The position numbers were made by a program, and so were the translations under genes. Shown here in pieces: positions 53,488 to 62,332 of a DNA stretch of 64,000 bases. Source of the DNA: CAZSDU01 sp963662525 (lineage in GTDB: Bacteria; Bacteroidota; Bacteroidia; Bacteroidales; FEN-979); contig OY759717.1 of NCBI GenBank assembly GCA_963662525.1, positions 2,666,001-2,730,000 of the forward strand, written 5' to 3'. Below the pieces are notes generated by a model. It worked only from the letters and a program-made list of their open reading frames with translations, was not told where the DNA came from and ran no database searches. Every line of letters begins with the position of its first letter. Position 1 is the stretch's first letter.

Positions 53488-54516
53488 TTAATTGGTCAAC
53501 ACCATTTGCTTTGTATCAACAATTTTACCGTCAATAATTAAACTGTAAAGATACATTCCTGCTTGATACTCTGACCCTTTAATAACAAGTTGAGTACTCC
53601 CCTTTTCAATTTTATATGTCTTTAATTGGGTGCCTTGCAAATTATAAAGGCTAATAATGGCAGTAGAAAAATCACTTTCAATGGAATAAGATATTAGAGT
53701 CTCATAATTGAATGGATTCGGAACATTTTGATTCAAAATGCCGACTTTTTGATTATCGTGTTGGGTCGATAAACCGTTTAAAAGTTTTAATGAATTAATT
53801 TCATCCTCTAAGTTGATTATTTTTCTTTGTTGCTCTTTAAGAGCCTCAACTAATACAGGAATTAGTCCAGTATAATTAATTCCAACGGGCAATTCCGGGT
53901 TATCACCAACTTTAATCAAATTCGGGAAAACAACTCCTACTTCCTTAGAGGAGAATCCAAAATGTAATCGCTCTGTAATCGGCGAACTTTCAAAACTCTT
54001 TTGATTCTTATCAGAAGTAATTGTCTTTCCAGTAATTTGCATTATTTTATCCAAAGCACTTTCAATTGGTCGACTAACAACTTTTTCACTTTCGTCAAGG
54101 CTTGTTTCCCAAAGGTGATTACAATAAATATCTCCACCAACCAAGAGTTTGTAAGGATAAATTCCGCCCGTTAAGCTAGGCCAATTAATACCAACCGTTG
54201 AATATTTATTGAATGAAATTATTTGAACATTTGGATCATAAATATTGCCATAGATTTGACCTACTCCAACTGCATCAATTCCAAATCCATATGCATAGAT
54301 TGAATTTATTGTCCACCATCTTGCAATATTAGGACTGGTAGCAAATACTCTACCCTCTGTAGTCTTATTGTTTTGCACAATTTGAAGATCGCCTCCTTGG
54401 GGCCAACCCGTTGCTGAGCCAATTTTCACAGTGCCATCAGTGTTGACCTTTAATTGTGAAAAACAATTAACAGTTGTCAATAATAGAATTGCAATCACTA
54501 TAGTCGTAGCTTTCAT
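53488..54516 (-). CDS. secreted protein with tail-fibre chaperone (S74) and T9SS domains
   Basis: The 342-residue protein has a signal peptide (MKATTIVIAILLLTTVNCFS), an N-terminal beta part (VNTDGTVKIGSATGWPQGG) and a phage tail-fibre chaperone-like S74 module (about 150-240: RLHFGFSSKEVGVVFPNL, VGINYTGLIPVLVEALKEQ). A short coiled coil (KIINLEDEINSLK) and a T9SS type A C-terminal domain (NQNVPNPFNYETLISYSI, YQAGMYLYSLIIDGKIVDTK) follow. Such proteins trimerise and may be surface fibres. In phage proteins this module often cuts itself off; the catalytic residues of that reaction were not confirmed here. It shares the AT-rich character of the island. Confidence 0.82.
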   Translation of the reverse strand: MKATTIVIAILLLTTVNCFSQLKVNTDGTVKIGSATGWPQGGDLQIVQNNKTTEGRVFATSPNIARWWTINSIYAYGFGIDAVGVGQIYGNIYDPNVQIISFNKYSTVGINWPSLTGGIYPYKLLVGGDIYCNHLWETSLDESEKVVSRPIESALDKIMQITGKTITSDKNQKSFESSPITERLHFGFSSKEVGVVFPNLIKVGDNPELPVGINYTGLIPVLVEALKEQQRKIINLEDEINSLKLLNGLSTQHDNQKVGILNQNVPNPFNYETLISYSIESDFSTAIISLYNLQGTQLKTYKIEKGSTQLVIKGSEYQAGMYLYSLIIDGKIVDTKQMVLTN

Positions 54517-54570
54517 AATATTTTAATTTAAGTGTTAGTAATATTTAAGATTCTTTAATTATTAATATTC

Positions 54571-55656
54571 CTAATTGCAATAAAGAGTTGGTAGTAAATA
54601 CAATTCTGTACCAAGAATGGTTTCAAAATTGCCGTATATTGTTATACCCTCTGAAGCCCTAAAAATATAGGGTTCAGTCCCCGATAAAGTAATAGGAATA
54701 GTTGATAGCGATGGTTTATCATATTTAATGCCAAAATATATATTACGCTTTACAGAATAAACAAAAGCATACAGCTGGGCATTATTTTTTATATATACAT
54801 CTGTTTGGCAATCAAATTTCAACTCCCAATATCGGTAATAGTTAACTCGCATACTTTGAGGCCAGGGAGTATTCGAGGGTGGCGCAAATTGACCATCCAC
54901 TTGAAAATCAATTACAGTGTATTGTGAGTGTGTCGGATATCCAATACCATTATGCGTTGAATAAAATGGATTACCATCAAAATAGAAAATGATTCTGTCC
55001 TGCAATATTTTTGCTGAGTAGGTATGTTCTTGAAGAAATAATGGAGGTAGGTTTTCTATCTCAATGTTTTTTACTTTATACGCATCACATGGAGGTTTTT
55101 CGTCATGCCATCCAACAACATTTTTATCGGCATGAATAAAGTCATAGCCACATGGTTCAAGAATATCAACTTCATCATGAATAATCCTACAGCCAGGCGG
55201 TGAATCTTCTGTGTAATATGTCCAAAATGCAGGCCAAAAACCTTCACCCCAAGATTGGCCACCTTGATTATTGTTAAACCAGCCAGGTAAATAAGCACTT
55301 ATCTCAAAATATCCATATGAATAATCATGGTTTTTGGATTGAACGCCTCCTGAAAAATAAAAAGGCGTGCCGGTATATGGAGTAGCCACGAGGTTCAAAT
55401 ATCCATTATTTTCATAGCAATGAATTGGATCATTGAATAGCAATATCCCTCCACCTAAAACGCCATTACTATTTTCTCGAATCCCCCAATTGTATGTGCA
55501 TTTTTTCCATTTCTCTGTATCAATAGTAGTATCATTGAATTCATCACTTTTTAAGGTGCTTAATTCCCAATTCTTGTCAATTGGAGGTGGAGGTGGCTCC
55601 TGTGCCCAAAGGGTAGAATGGAAAAACATCAGGAAGATCAATATTAAGTTTTTCAT
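54571..55656 (-). CDS. GH16-family glycoside hydrolase, secreted
   Basis: The 361-residue protein has a signal peptide (MKNLILIFLMFFHSTLWA) and a GH16 beta-jelly-roll domain. The catalytic motif ExDxxE is present as HDEVDILEPCG, with GYFEISAYLPGW and WPAFWTYY upstream and DFQVDGQFAPPSN after it. This family cuts beta-1,3-, beta-1,4- and related glucans, carrageenans and agars. I cannot say which from the motif. It has no T9SS domain in the residual C-terminal part, so it may stay in the periplasm or be a different export type. It is the last gene of the AT-rich island on this side. Confidence 0.85.
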   Translation of the reverse strand: MKNLILIFLMFFHSTLWAQEPPPPPIDKNWELSTLKSDEFNDTTIDTEKWKKCTYNWGIRENSNGVLGGGILLFNDPIHCYENNGYLNLVATPYTGTPFYFSGGVQSKNHDYSYGYFEISAYLPGWFNNNQGGQSWGEGFWPAFWTYYTEDSPPGCRIIHDEVDILEPCGYDFIHADKNVVGWHDEKPPCDAYKVKNIEIENLPPLFLQEHTYSAKILQDRIIFYFDGNPFYSTHNGIGYPTHSQYTVIDFQVDGQFAPPSNTPWPQSMRVNYYRYWELKFDCQTDVYIKNNAQLYAFVYSVKRNIYFGIKYDKPSLSTIPITLSGTEPYIFRASEGITIYGNFETILGTELYLLPTLYCN

Positions 55657-56175
55657 AATTACAAAATTTATTTATTAGGAATTATTTTAGATATAATCAA
55701 CTGTTAAAGAAGAAGTTATTGAAGGCAACTAAATACTAGAAAACTTCCGAACACCTATTAAAATAGGCGGGGATCTGCAAGAGAAAAGTAAAATACTAAA
55801 ATTAGAAAACAATAAAATTTCGAATTCGAAAACTTCAGAATTCATATCATTAGCCTAAACTGGAAATTACGCTCTAATCTCTTTTGGGGTTAGTTCCCCG
55901 CCGCTTGCGGCGCATTTAATATATCTTTGTAGGTATGAGTGAAAGCGAATACATACACAAATCGCATAATGTAAGTGTACTGTTGTATCATTTTGTTTGT
56001 GCATTGAGTTTTCATAAAATTCGGTTATCAGATTAATATTAATTTTTGCCAAAACTAAGGCAATATTCATGCCGAATAGTTAAAATATAGAATATCAATA
56101 TGATATGAATTTTCAGGAAGAAAAACCGAAGAAAAACTGTCTAATTTTTTGACACTAACGTCTAAAAAATTTACA
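55657..56175. other. AT-rich spacer with IS relic
   Basis: No intact gene. The DNA is AT-rich up to about 56150, where the normal composition of the window returns. The only recognisable content is the transposase relic at 55886-56036 with its small hairpins; see that entry. Confidence 0.6.
55886..56036 (+). mobile_element. IS200/IS605-family relic (5' end and start of tnpA)
   Basis: An ATG at 55935 opens a 33-codon frame reading MSESEYIHKSHNV, then SVLLYHFVC, and then diverging to a stop at 56034-56036. KSHNVxxLLYHFVC is the conserved start of IS200-like TnpA (Y1) transposases in Bacteroidota; the remaining 110 or so residues, including the HUH and catalytic Tyr motifs, are absent. Upstream are two small hairpins, GGGG-ttagtt-CCCC (55886-55899) and CGCCGC-tt-GCGGCG (55899-55912), of the sort found at the ends of these elements. 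This is a dead fragment. Confidence 0.7.
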
Positions 56176-57246
56176 TCAGATAATGGAATGGATTCTCTCT
56201 TCCAGCGCTTTATAATCGTTGCGGATCACCATTCCCGGGAAGTTGTTGGAGAGTTCCAGGGCATAGATCAGGTCGAATTTATCCTGAGGCATGGAGAAGA
56301 AGATCTTTTTATCCATGAGATACCTGGCCAGGTATTCCTGCTCCGTTTGCCCTGGTGTGGGAATGAATATTGCCTTCCGGCCCAATGTCACCACATCCAT
56401 GATGCTGGAATAACCGCTTCGGCATACGATGAGACCGGATCTCATCATGAGTTGCTGCATGGCCGGGGTTTCCAGATGGGAGAACACATGGATATGATCA
56501 TCCAGAATATATGCTTCTTCACTTTCTGTGATGCCGCGCACCACAACTGCCTGTAAATTGATATTCCTTAGTTGATTCAGTATTTTTTCCTCCAGCATGC
56601 TTCGCTGGGGTTCCGGCCCTGAAAGCATGACCATGATGTCGAAATACACGGGTTCCTTATCCAGGTCAGGTTGTGTGGAAAATCGGGATAGGATCCCTAC
56701 ATAATGGGCATTGGGCGGTAAAGCAACAGGATGTGAAAGATCGCCTGCCAATCCCCGGTGTATTTCAAAATCAGGGATCCAGCATTCCCTGAATTTTTTA
56801 ATGAAATGATAATTGAATCGTCGGAAAACAGGTGTCAGCAGGCTGAGAACACCGGGAAACTGAATTTCGAGCTGGTGAGTGATGAAAACAGAAGGAATCA
56901 GGGGATGCCAGCAGCCATACCGGTTGTCGGAAATGATCAGGTCGATGCCTATTTCTGCAACAATTTTTTGCAATGCCAGGTGCTCTTTCCTGATTCCTCG
57001 TAAAAATACCGGAGCCAGTTGTAGCATTTTCGATACCATTCTCGCGTTGGGTGGATAGGTGATGCCAATTCCCGGAAGACGGATCATCTGGTTCCCGGGG
57101 AATTCCCTGCGCAGAAAGTCATAGGGACGCTGATCGGCGGCGATGACCACTTCAAAACCCTGAGCTTTGAGCATCAGGATGAGCGGAACACAGCGTGTGG
57201 CATGACCGATACCCCAATCCAGCGGACAAACAAGGACTTTCTTCAT
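56176..57246 (-). CDS. MurG-like (GT28 type) glycosyltransferase
   Basis: The 356-residue protein starts KKVLVCPLDWGIGHATRCVPL, the family glycine loop, and has GYSSIMDVVTLGRKAIFIPTPGQTEQEYLA near residue 290-320, in the usual position of the UDP-sugar-binding part of the GT-B fold. MVMLSGPEPQRSM lies between the two domains. These marks point to a glycosyltransferase of the GT28/GT1-like type found in Bacteroidota. Sugar and acceptor are unknown. It lies upstream of the AT-rich island and divergent from dprA. Confidence 0.75.
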   Translation of the reverse strand: MKKVLVCPLDWGIGHATRCVPLILMLKAQGFEVVIAADQRPYDFLRREFPGNQMIRLPGIGITYPPNARMVSKMLQLAPVFLRGIRKEHLALQKIVAEIGIDLIISDNRYGCWHPLIPSVFITHQLEIQFPGVLSLLTPVFRRFNYHFIKKFRECWIPDFEIHRGLAGDLSHPVALPPNAHYVGILSRFSTQPDLDKEPVYFDIMVMLSGPEPQRSMLEEKILNQLRNINLQAVVVRGITESEEAYILDDHIHVFSHLETPAMQQLMMRSGLIVCRSGYSSIMDVVTLGRKAIFIPTPGQTEQEYLARYLMDKKIFFSMPQDKFDLIYALELSNNFPGMVIRNDYKALEERIHSII

Positions 57247-57360
57247 GTGACTAATTTACAGCCATTTTCATTTGGTAATAAGAAAAAGTTATTCACAAGG
57301 GTATTACTTTTTGAACATTGGGGGATTAAGCAATAAAATAACAAGGTAAAAAGAAAAAAA

Positions 57361-58461
57361 ATGGAAAATTCGATGTTGTATAATATTGCGTTGACCTTGA
57401 TTCCCGGGGTGGGAGATATTCTGGGAAAAAAGTTAATCTCATTATGCGGAAGCGCTGAAGCCATATTCCGTGAACCCAGGCGGCACCTGAAAAAGCTGCC
57501 GAGGATCGGCGACCTGTTGTCGAAAGCGGTCGGGAATAAGGAAATTCTGGCCAAGGCGGAAGAGGAAATGAAATTTCTGGAACGCTACGCCATTTCTGCC
57601 CTCTTTTTTCTTGATCCTTCCTATCCCCAGCGGCTGAGACAGTGTATCGACAGTCCGGTACTGCTTTATTACAAAGGGAGTGCTGGTCTTAATCCGGAAA
57701 AGACGGTCGGAATTGTCGGTACCAGAAATGCCACCGAATACGGAAAGTCAGTTGTCCGCCGACTGGTATGCGATTTAGCCCGTCAAAATATCCTTGTCGT
57801 CAGCGGTCTTGCTTATGGTATCGATAGTTGTTCACACAAGGCTGCACTCGATTATGGATTGGAGACGGTGGGTGTGCTTGGTCATGGACTCGACAGGATT
57901 TATCCCCTGGCAAACAAGTCGCTGGCAGAAAAAATGCTGGAGCAGGGAGGTTTGATATCCGACTTTCTGCATGGGACAAAACCCGACCGTGAAAATTTTC
58001 CCAGAAGGAACCGGATCATCGCCGGGCTTTCCGATGCCCTGGTCGTGGTTGAAGCTGCCTATAAAGGAGGCGCCTTGATCACGGCTGATATTGCCAACTC
58101 ATACAACAGGGAGGTGTTCGCCGTTCCGGGCCGTATCGGTGATATTTATTCAGAAGGTTGTCACAACCTGATCCGGACCAACCGTGCTGCACTTGTACAG
58201 GAGGCGCTCGATATCGAGTACATGATGGGTTGGAAAAAGGAAAGAGAAAGACCCAGAATGGAACAACGGAAGATATTTCTTGAGATGAGCCCTGAAGAAG
58301 AGAAAATTGTCGGATTGATGAATGAAAAAGGTTCTCTGGGAATTGATGAAATTTCTAAACAATGTGAAATGCCGATGAACAAGGTATCTTCAGCCTTGCT
58401 CAATCTTGAATTCGAAGGAATCGTAAAATGCCTGCCGGGGAAAATATACAACTTATTGTAA
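57361..58461 (+). CDS. dprA: DNA-processing protein DprA
   Basis: DprA protects incoming single-stranded DNA and loads RecA in natural transformation. The 366-residue protein has the Rossmann-like core with VGIVGTRNATEYGKSVVR (about 115-135), VVSGLAYGIDSCSHKAAL, the nucleotide-like GVLGHGLDRIYPLANKSLA, FPRRNRIIAGLSDALVVVEAA and GGALITADIAN. A C-terminal DprA winged helix follows (about 310-366: LGIDEISKQCEMPMNKVSSAL). An N-terminal SAM-like helix-hairpin-helix piece is also present. It overlaps the convergent PrsW-like gene by 9 bp. Confidence 0.96.
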   Translation: MENSMLYNIALTLIPGVGDILGKKLISLCGSAEAIFREPRRHLKKLPRIGDLLSKAVGNKEILAKAEEEMKFLERYAISALFFLDPSYPQRLRQCIDSPVLLYYKGSAGLNPEKTVGIVGTRNATEYGKSVVRRLVCDLARQNILVVSGLAYGIDSCSHKAALDYGLETVGVLGHGLDRIYPLANKSLAEKMLEQGGLISDFLHGTKPDRENFPRRNRIIAGLSDALVVVEAAYKGGALITADIANSYNREVFAVPGRIGDIYSEGCHNLIRTNRAALVQEALDIEYMMGWKKERERPRMEQRKIFLEMSPEEEKIVGLMNEKGSLGIDEISKQCEMPMNKVSSALLNLEFEGIVKCLPGKIYNLL

Positions 58462-59133
58462 AGATTCAGGATCGGTATATGCCGCTTTCAATCCAAGGAT
58501 AAACACGATAATGGTCGCACCAAACGCAAACAGGCTAAGCAATTTATAATCGCTGGTGAAAAGGCAGAAGTTATATAAGCCATGGAAGAAGGATGCTACC
58601 ATTAAGCCGGTAAAGGAATAGAAGAACCTGGTCTTGGTAAATTTCGACATTCCAATAAAAAAACCCAGAACTACGGCGAACATGATGCTGGCCGGTACTG
58701 CAATAAAGGCATAAAGTGTGAACGGATAAAGACTTTGTGTGAAAAAGGGATTAACGAAAAAGAGGATCAGCCGCGTGGTGACAAAACCCAGGGCAATCAT
58801 AATTGAAAAAGTAATGGCATGAATGGGTTTATTGACCGGCTTTTTGGGAACAACAATGTACCGGAGTACCAGGAATTTTGAAAACTCGCAGGTAAATCCG
58901 ATGGTAATGAAGGAGTAAAAAAGAGTGCGTTTGAGGCTCCTCAGGTCGTTTAGCCCGAGAATGGTTGAAAGGTACTGGACCGCAATAAGGATGATAATTA
59001 CCAATGCGCCGGCGATAAAACTCTTTATGAGTAGTTTTCGGAAAGCCGCATCATACTGGTTCCTGAAGTACCAATAAATCCCCATGGCTATGACAGGAGC
59101 AAACAACAGGGTCATATAAGCGAATGGTCTCAT
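58453..59133 (-). CDS. PrsW-like intramembrane protease family protein
   Basis: The 226-residue protein has about seven hydrophobic helices. Motifs that recall PrsW are CEFSKFLVLRYIV (with Glu and Lys near the usual EExxK), HAITFSIMIALGF and FFHGLYNFCLF (His). PrsW proteins are glutamic or metal-dependent intramembrane proteases that can release anti-sigma factors. Only one Glu of the usual pair is visible here, so a divergent or inactive member is possible. It is next to dprA and divergent from rsgA. Confidence 0.6.
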   Translation of the reverse strand: MRPFAYMTLLFAPVIAMGIYWYFRNQYDAAFRKLLIKSFIAGALVIIILIAVQYLSTILGLNDLRSLKRTLFYSFITIGFTCEFSKFLVLRYIVVPKKPVNKPIHAITFSIMIALGFVTTRLILFFVNPFFTQSLYPFTLYAFIAVPASIMFAVVLGFFIGMSKFTKTRFFYSFTGLMVASFFHGLYNFCLFTSDYKLLSLFAFGATIIVFILGLKAAYTDPESLQ

Positions 59134-59179
59134 TTCGATCCGTTTTATGGATTCTACAATCCGGATGTAATTAATTTCC

Positions 59180-59187
59180 TAATTTTG
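59180..59187 (+). promoter_or_regulatory. -7 box of the rsgA promoter
   Basis: TAATTTTG followed by CCGC is a common form of the Bacteroidota promoter -7 box. It covers the in-frame TTG at 59185, so that codon would not be the start. A transcription start near 59194 is predicted. No -33 TTTG is found at the right distance. Confidence 0.5.
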
Positions 59188-59262
59188 CCGCATAAAGATA
59201 TAATAATATCATGGAAAACAAACAAGCCCAGGGGAAAAGTTATAACAAAAACCATTTTTCAC

Positions 59263-60171
59263 TTGGAAGGTGTAGTCATTAAATCGACCGGAAACCTTGT
59301 CGTTGTGCGTTTTCCCGACGGCACCCGGAAGGACTGCAAGTTAAAGGGCCAGTTTCGTATCCATGATATCAAACATACCAACCCGGTAGCCATTGGCGAT
59401 TGGGTGGATGTGGAATGGCAAAGGGGCGACAGCCAAGCATCCATTGTCAGAATAAAGAAAAGAAATAATTATATCATCCGCAAAGCGACCAAATTATCCA
59501 GTCTGTCCCATATCATTGCAGCCAATCTGGATCACGCCTTTCTGGTCGTAACCCTTGCCCAGCCGCGCACTTCCAATGGTTTTATCGACCGTTTCCTGGT
59601 TACTGCGGAAGGGTATCATATCCCGGCCAGCCTGATTTTTAACAAGATCGATATTTATGATAAGAAGATACAACTGCTGCTGGATCAGTATGCAGGAATA
59701 TATGAAAAGGCAGGTTATCCGGTTTACCGTGTTTCTGCTCTCACCGGAGAGAATGTTCCGGTGATCAGGGATCTGCTCAGGGATAAGGTAAGTTTGTTTT
59801 CCGGACATTCAGGCGCCGGAAAATCAGCGCTGATCACGGCTGTTGAACCCTCCCTCAACCTCAGGGTGGGGATGCTTTCTACCATGCATAATAAGGGGAA
59901 ACATACCACAACTTTTGCTGAGATGTTTGAATTATCAAACGGAGGTTTTATCATCGACACTCCGGGGATCAAGGAATTTGGACTAATTGATTTTGAGAAA
60001 TCTGAAATTCCACGTTGTTTCCCGGAAATGGATCGTTTGCTGAACCATTGTCAGTACAGCAATTGCACCCACATCCATGAACCGGAATGTGCGGTTAAAT
60101 CCGCCTTACAAGCAGGCTTAATAAGCAGCTTACGTTATAATAGTTATCTTAGCATGCTCAATGATCGCTAA
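59263..60171 (+). CDS. rsgA: ribosome small subunit-dependent GTPase A
   Basis: RsgA (YjeQ) checks 30S maturation. The protein has an OB fold (GVVIKSTGNLVVVRFPDG, SKL..IHDIKHTNPVAIGDWVDV), a circularly permuted GTPase with NKID before GHSGAGKSALIT and DTPGIKEFGLIDF, and a C-terminal zinc segment (HCQYSNCTHIHEPEC). From the start codon used here it has 302 residues, near the family norm. TTG at 59263 fits the homolog start (EGVVIKSTG). The frame is open further back to 59185, and an ATG at 59211 lies in another frame; the start is therefore unsure. Confidence 0.9.
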   Translation: MEGVVIKSTGNLVVVRFPDGTRKDCKLKGQFRIHDIKHTNPVAIGDWVDVEWQRGDSQASIVRIKKRNNYIIRKATKLSSLSHIIAANLDHAFLVVTLAQPRTSNGFIDRFLVTAEGYHIPASLIFNKIDIYDKKIQLLLDQYAGIYEKAGYPVYRVSALTGENVPVIRDLLRDKVSLFSGHSGAGKSALITAVEPSLNLRVGMLSTMHNKGKHTTTFAEMFELSNGGFIIDTPGIKEFGLIDFEKSEIPRCFPEMDRLLNHCQYSNCTHIHEPECAVKSALQAGLISSLRYNSYLSMLNDR

Positions 60172-60826
60172 ACAACTGATAACGGATACTGTCATTCCCC
60201 TGAAATCATCTGATTCAGCGGAGAATGCTCTGGTTATGATGGACGAATACCGGGTTTCGCATCTTCCCATCGTGGATGAGCCCGATTTCCTGGGTGTGAT
60301 TGCAGATTCGGATATCTATGCCATGAATGACCTGAATGAATCCATCGGTCATCACCGGCTTTCGCTGAGCCGGGCCTACGTTTATGAACAACAGCATGTA
60401 TTCGAGGTCATCAAGAGTTTTTCCCTGTTGAAACTTACCCTTTTACCCGTACTTGACACAAAAAACCATTATCTGGGTGTTATTACTTTGCAAAGTATCA
60501 TTCAGGCTATGTCTGGAATGACTGCCATTGAGAACCCGGGAGGAATCATCGTTCTTGAAATCAATGATAAAGATTATGTACTTGCCGAGATTGCCCATAT
60601 CGTGGAATCCAATGATGCCAAAATTCTTGGCATGTATATCACTTCCCACCCGCAGTCTACGCAGATGGATGTAACCCTGAAGATCAACCGCATTGATATT
60701 GGTGGCGTTTTACAGACCTTTTTCAGGTTCAATTACGATGTTAAAGCTTCCTGGTCGAATGAAGAAGCCTACCATGAGGATCTTCAGGAACGTTTTGACT
60801 CCCTGATGAACTATCTGAATATCTGA
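60161..60826 (+). CDS. CBS-domain protein
   Basis: The 221-residue protein has two CBS motifs in its first half (DEYRVSHLPIVDEPDFLGVIADSDIY and LTLLPVLDTKNHYLGVITLQSIIQA) and a C-terminal ACT-like region (about 125-221: ENPGGIIVLEINDKDYVLAEIAHIVE). CBS pairs bind adenine nucleotides. This type of protein sits next to nadK in many Bacteroidota. Its ATG overlaps the rsgA stop by 11 bp, so the two are co-translated. Its function is unknown. Confidence 0.88.
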   Translation: MIAKQLITDTVIPLKSSDSAENALVMMDEYRVSHLPIVDEPDFLGVIADSDIYAMNDLNESIGHHRLSLSRAYVYEQQHVFEVIKSFSLLKLTLLPVLDTKNHYLGVITLQSIIQAMSGMTAIENPGGIIVLEINDKDYVLAEIAHIVESNDAKILGMYITSHPQSTQMDVTLKINRIDIGGVLQTFFRFNYDVKASWSNEEAYHEDLQERFDSLMNYLNI

Positions 60827-60829
60827 CCC

Positions 60830-62266
60830 ATGAAGCGGAATTATTCGCCGGTATGGATCAAAGGAGCCTGTGTTGTATTCTTTTCTTTTATATTATTGTT
60901 TTCCCGGGCTGATGTTCTGCCTGATTCCGTCGCTTATTCGGTGATTCACAGCATTGGTCTGGAGGGAAATAAACAGACAAGGGCAAGCATTATTTTCAGG
61001 GAACTCAACTTTCATGTGGGTGATACAGTGCTCGACAAAAACCTGGGATTACTCCTCAAGACAAGCCGTGATAATGTTTTCAATACCCGGCTTTTTAACT
61101 TTGTTACCTTCGACACCTCATTTCAAACCGGTCATCCTGGCCTTGATATTACGATTCATGTAGTCGAACGCTGGTACATCTGGCCCCTGCCATATCTGGA
61201 AATTTCTGACCGGAACTTTAATGCCTGGTGGGAAACCCGCGATTTCAGCCGGCTTACTTATGGAGTTGACCTTACTTTTTCGAATGCCAGAGGGAGAAAT
61301 GAAACCCTTACCCTGCTTACCCATTTTGGTTTTAATCAGTTATATGGATTCTCATACAGGATCCCTTATATTAACCGTAAACAAACCCTGGGTGTGGGAT
61401 TCGGGGCAGATGCAGAATTCAATCATGAGGTGGTGGTACAATCAGCCGGAAATAAACCAGTATATTACAAGGATCCTGCTTTATTTCCAAAGGAGCTGGT
61501 GACTGGCTACCTGGAGTTCGTTTTACGGCCAAACATATACAGTTTTCATACTTTTCAGTTAGGTTATGACAGCTATTATCTTCAGGATACTTTACTCCGG
61601 ATCCCTGGTTTTTCGCTGAGTCAAGCCAATCATCAACAATTCGTTTCCATCTATTACCAATACAAGATGGATCATCGGGATGTCCAGTATTATCCATTGA
61701 AAGGATACTATTTCGATGTTGAATTCAGTCATAGTATTCCTTATTCCATTGCCCATAATACTTATATAAAATCGAATCTGAGAAAATTCTGGCAGATTTA
61801 TAACCGTTGGTATTTTGCCTCTGGACTGACCCTCAAATTCTCAATGGAAAAGCAACAGCCGTATTATTTGCAGCGGGGGCTGGGTTATGGCCGGGAGTAT
61901 GTCAGGGGTTATGAGTATTATATCATTGACGGACAGCATTTCATCCTGTCGAAGAATAATGTTAAATTTGCACTGATACCTCCTTATATTCTCCGTCTGC
62001 CTTTTCTCAGATCTTCCAAATTCAATACAGTACCTTTGGCGCTTTACCTTAATATCTTTGCAGATCTGGGGTATGTTTATCATTATGATCAGGGATCGGG
62101 TGATCATCTTTCGGGCGCTGGTAATACTTTGCAGAATGCGCTCCTGGTCGGCTATGGGGCAGGTCTTGATTTTACCACTTATTACGATGTGGTTATCCGA
62201 TGTGAATTTGCCATGAATCTTCTGGGAAAACCCGGGTTCTATCTTCATTTCCTGGCTCCCATTTAG
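60830..62266 (+). CDS. Omp85-like (BamA/TamA family) outer-membrane protein
   Basis: The 478-residue protein has a signal peptide (ending near FSRADVL), a single POTRA-like domain (about 38-115: IGLEGNKQTRASIIFRELNFHVGD) and a barrel with many aromatic strands. It ends in HFLAPI. The strand GLGYGREYVRGYEYYIIDG in the barrel is a typical Omp85 lid or L6-like region. It differs from the main BamA, which should be larger with five POTRA domains. It may help assemble or translocate a specific protein. It is 4 bp after the CBS gene. Confidence 0.8.
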   Translation: MKRNYSPVWIKGACVVFFSFILLFSRADVLPDSVAYSVIHSIGLEGNKQTRASIIFRELNFHVGDTVLDKNLGLLLKTSRDNVFNTRLFNFVTFDTSFQTGHPGLDITIHVVERWYIWPLPYLEISDRNFNAWWETRDFSRLTYGVDLTFSNARGRNETLTLLTHFGFNQLYGFSYRIPYINRKQTLGVGFGADAEFNHEVVVQSAGNKPVYYKDPALFPKELVTGYLEFVLRPNIYSFHTFQLGYDSYYLQDTLLRIPGFSLSQANHQQFVSIYYQYKMDHRDVQYYPLKGYYFDVEFSHSIPYSIAHNTYIKSNLRKFWQIYNRWYFASGLTLKFSMEKQQPYYLQRGLGYGREYVRGYEYYIIDGQHFILSKNNVKFALIPPYILRLPFLRSSKFNTVPLALYLNIFADLGYVYHYDQGSGDHLSGAGNTLQNALLVGYGAGLDFTTYYDVVIRCEFAMNLLGKPGFYLHFLAPI

Positions 62267-62294
62267 TCGCTGTGGTTTGCATTGGAAAATGAAG

Positions 62295-62302
62295 TATCTT
62301 TG
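62295..62302 (+). promoter_or_regulatory. possible -7 box of the nadK promoter
   Basis: TATCTTTG followed by CCCC fits TAnnTTTG and lies 31 bases before the nadK ATG. A TTTG at 62276-62279 is 15 bases upstream, closer than usual. Confidence 0.45.
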
Positions 62303-62332
62303 CCCCCTGAATTTTAAAAAATTCCCGCGGCC

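Noticed and set aside
58453..59133. Considered a rhomboid protease
   Set aside because: No GxSG motif or rhomboid His; the Glu/His pattern fits PrsW better, though with one Glu missing.
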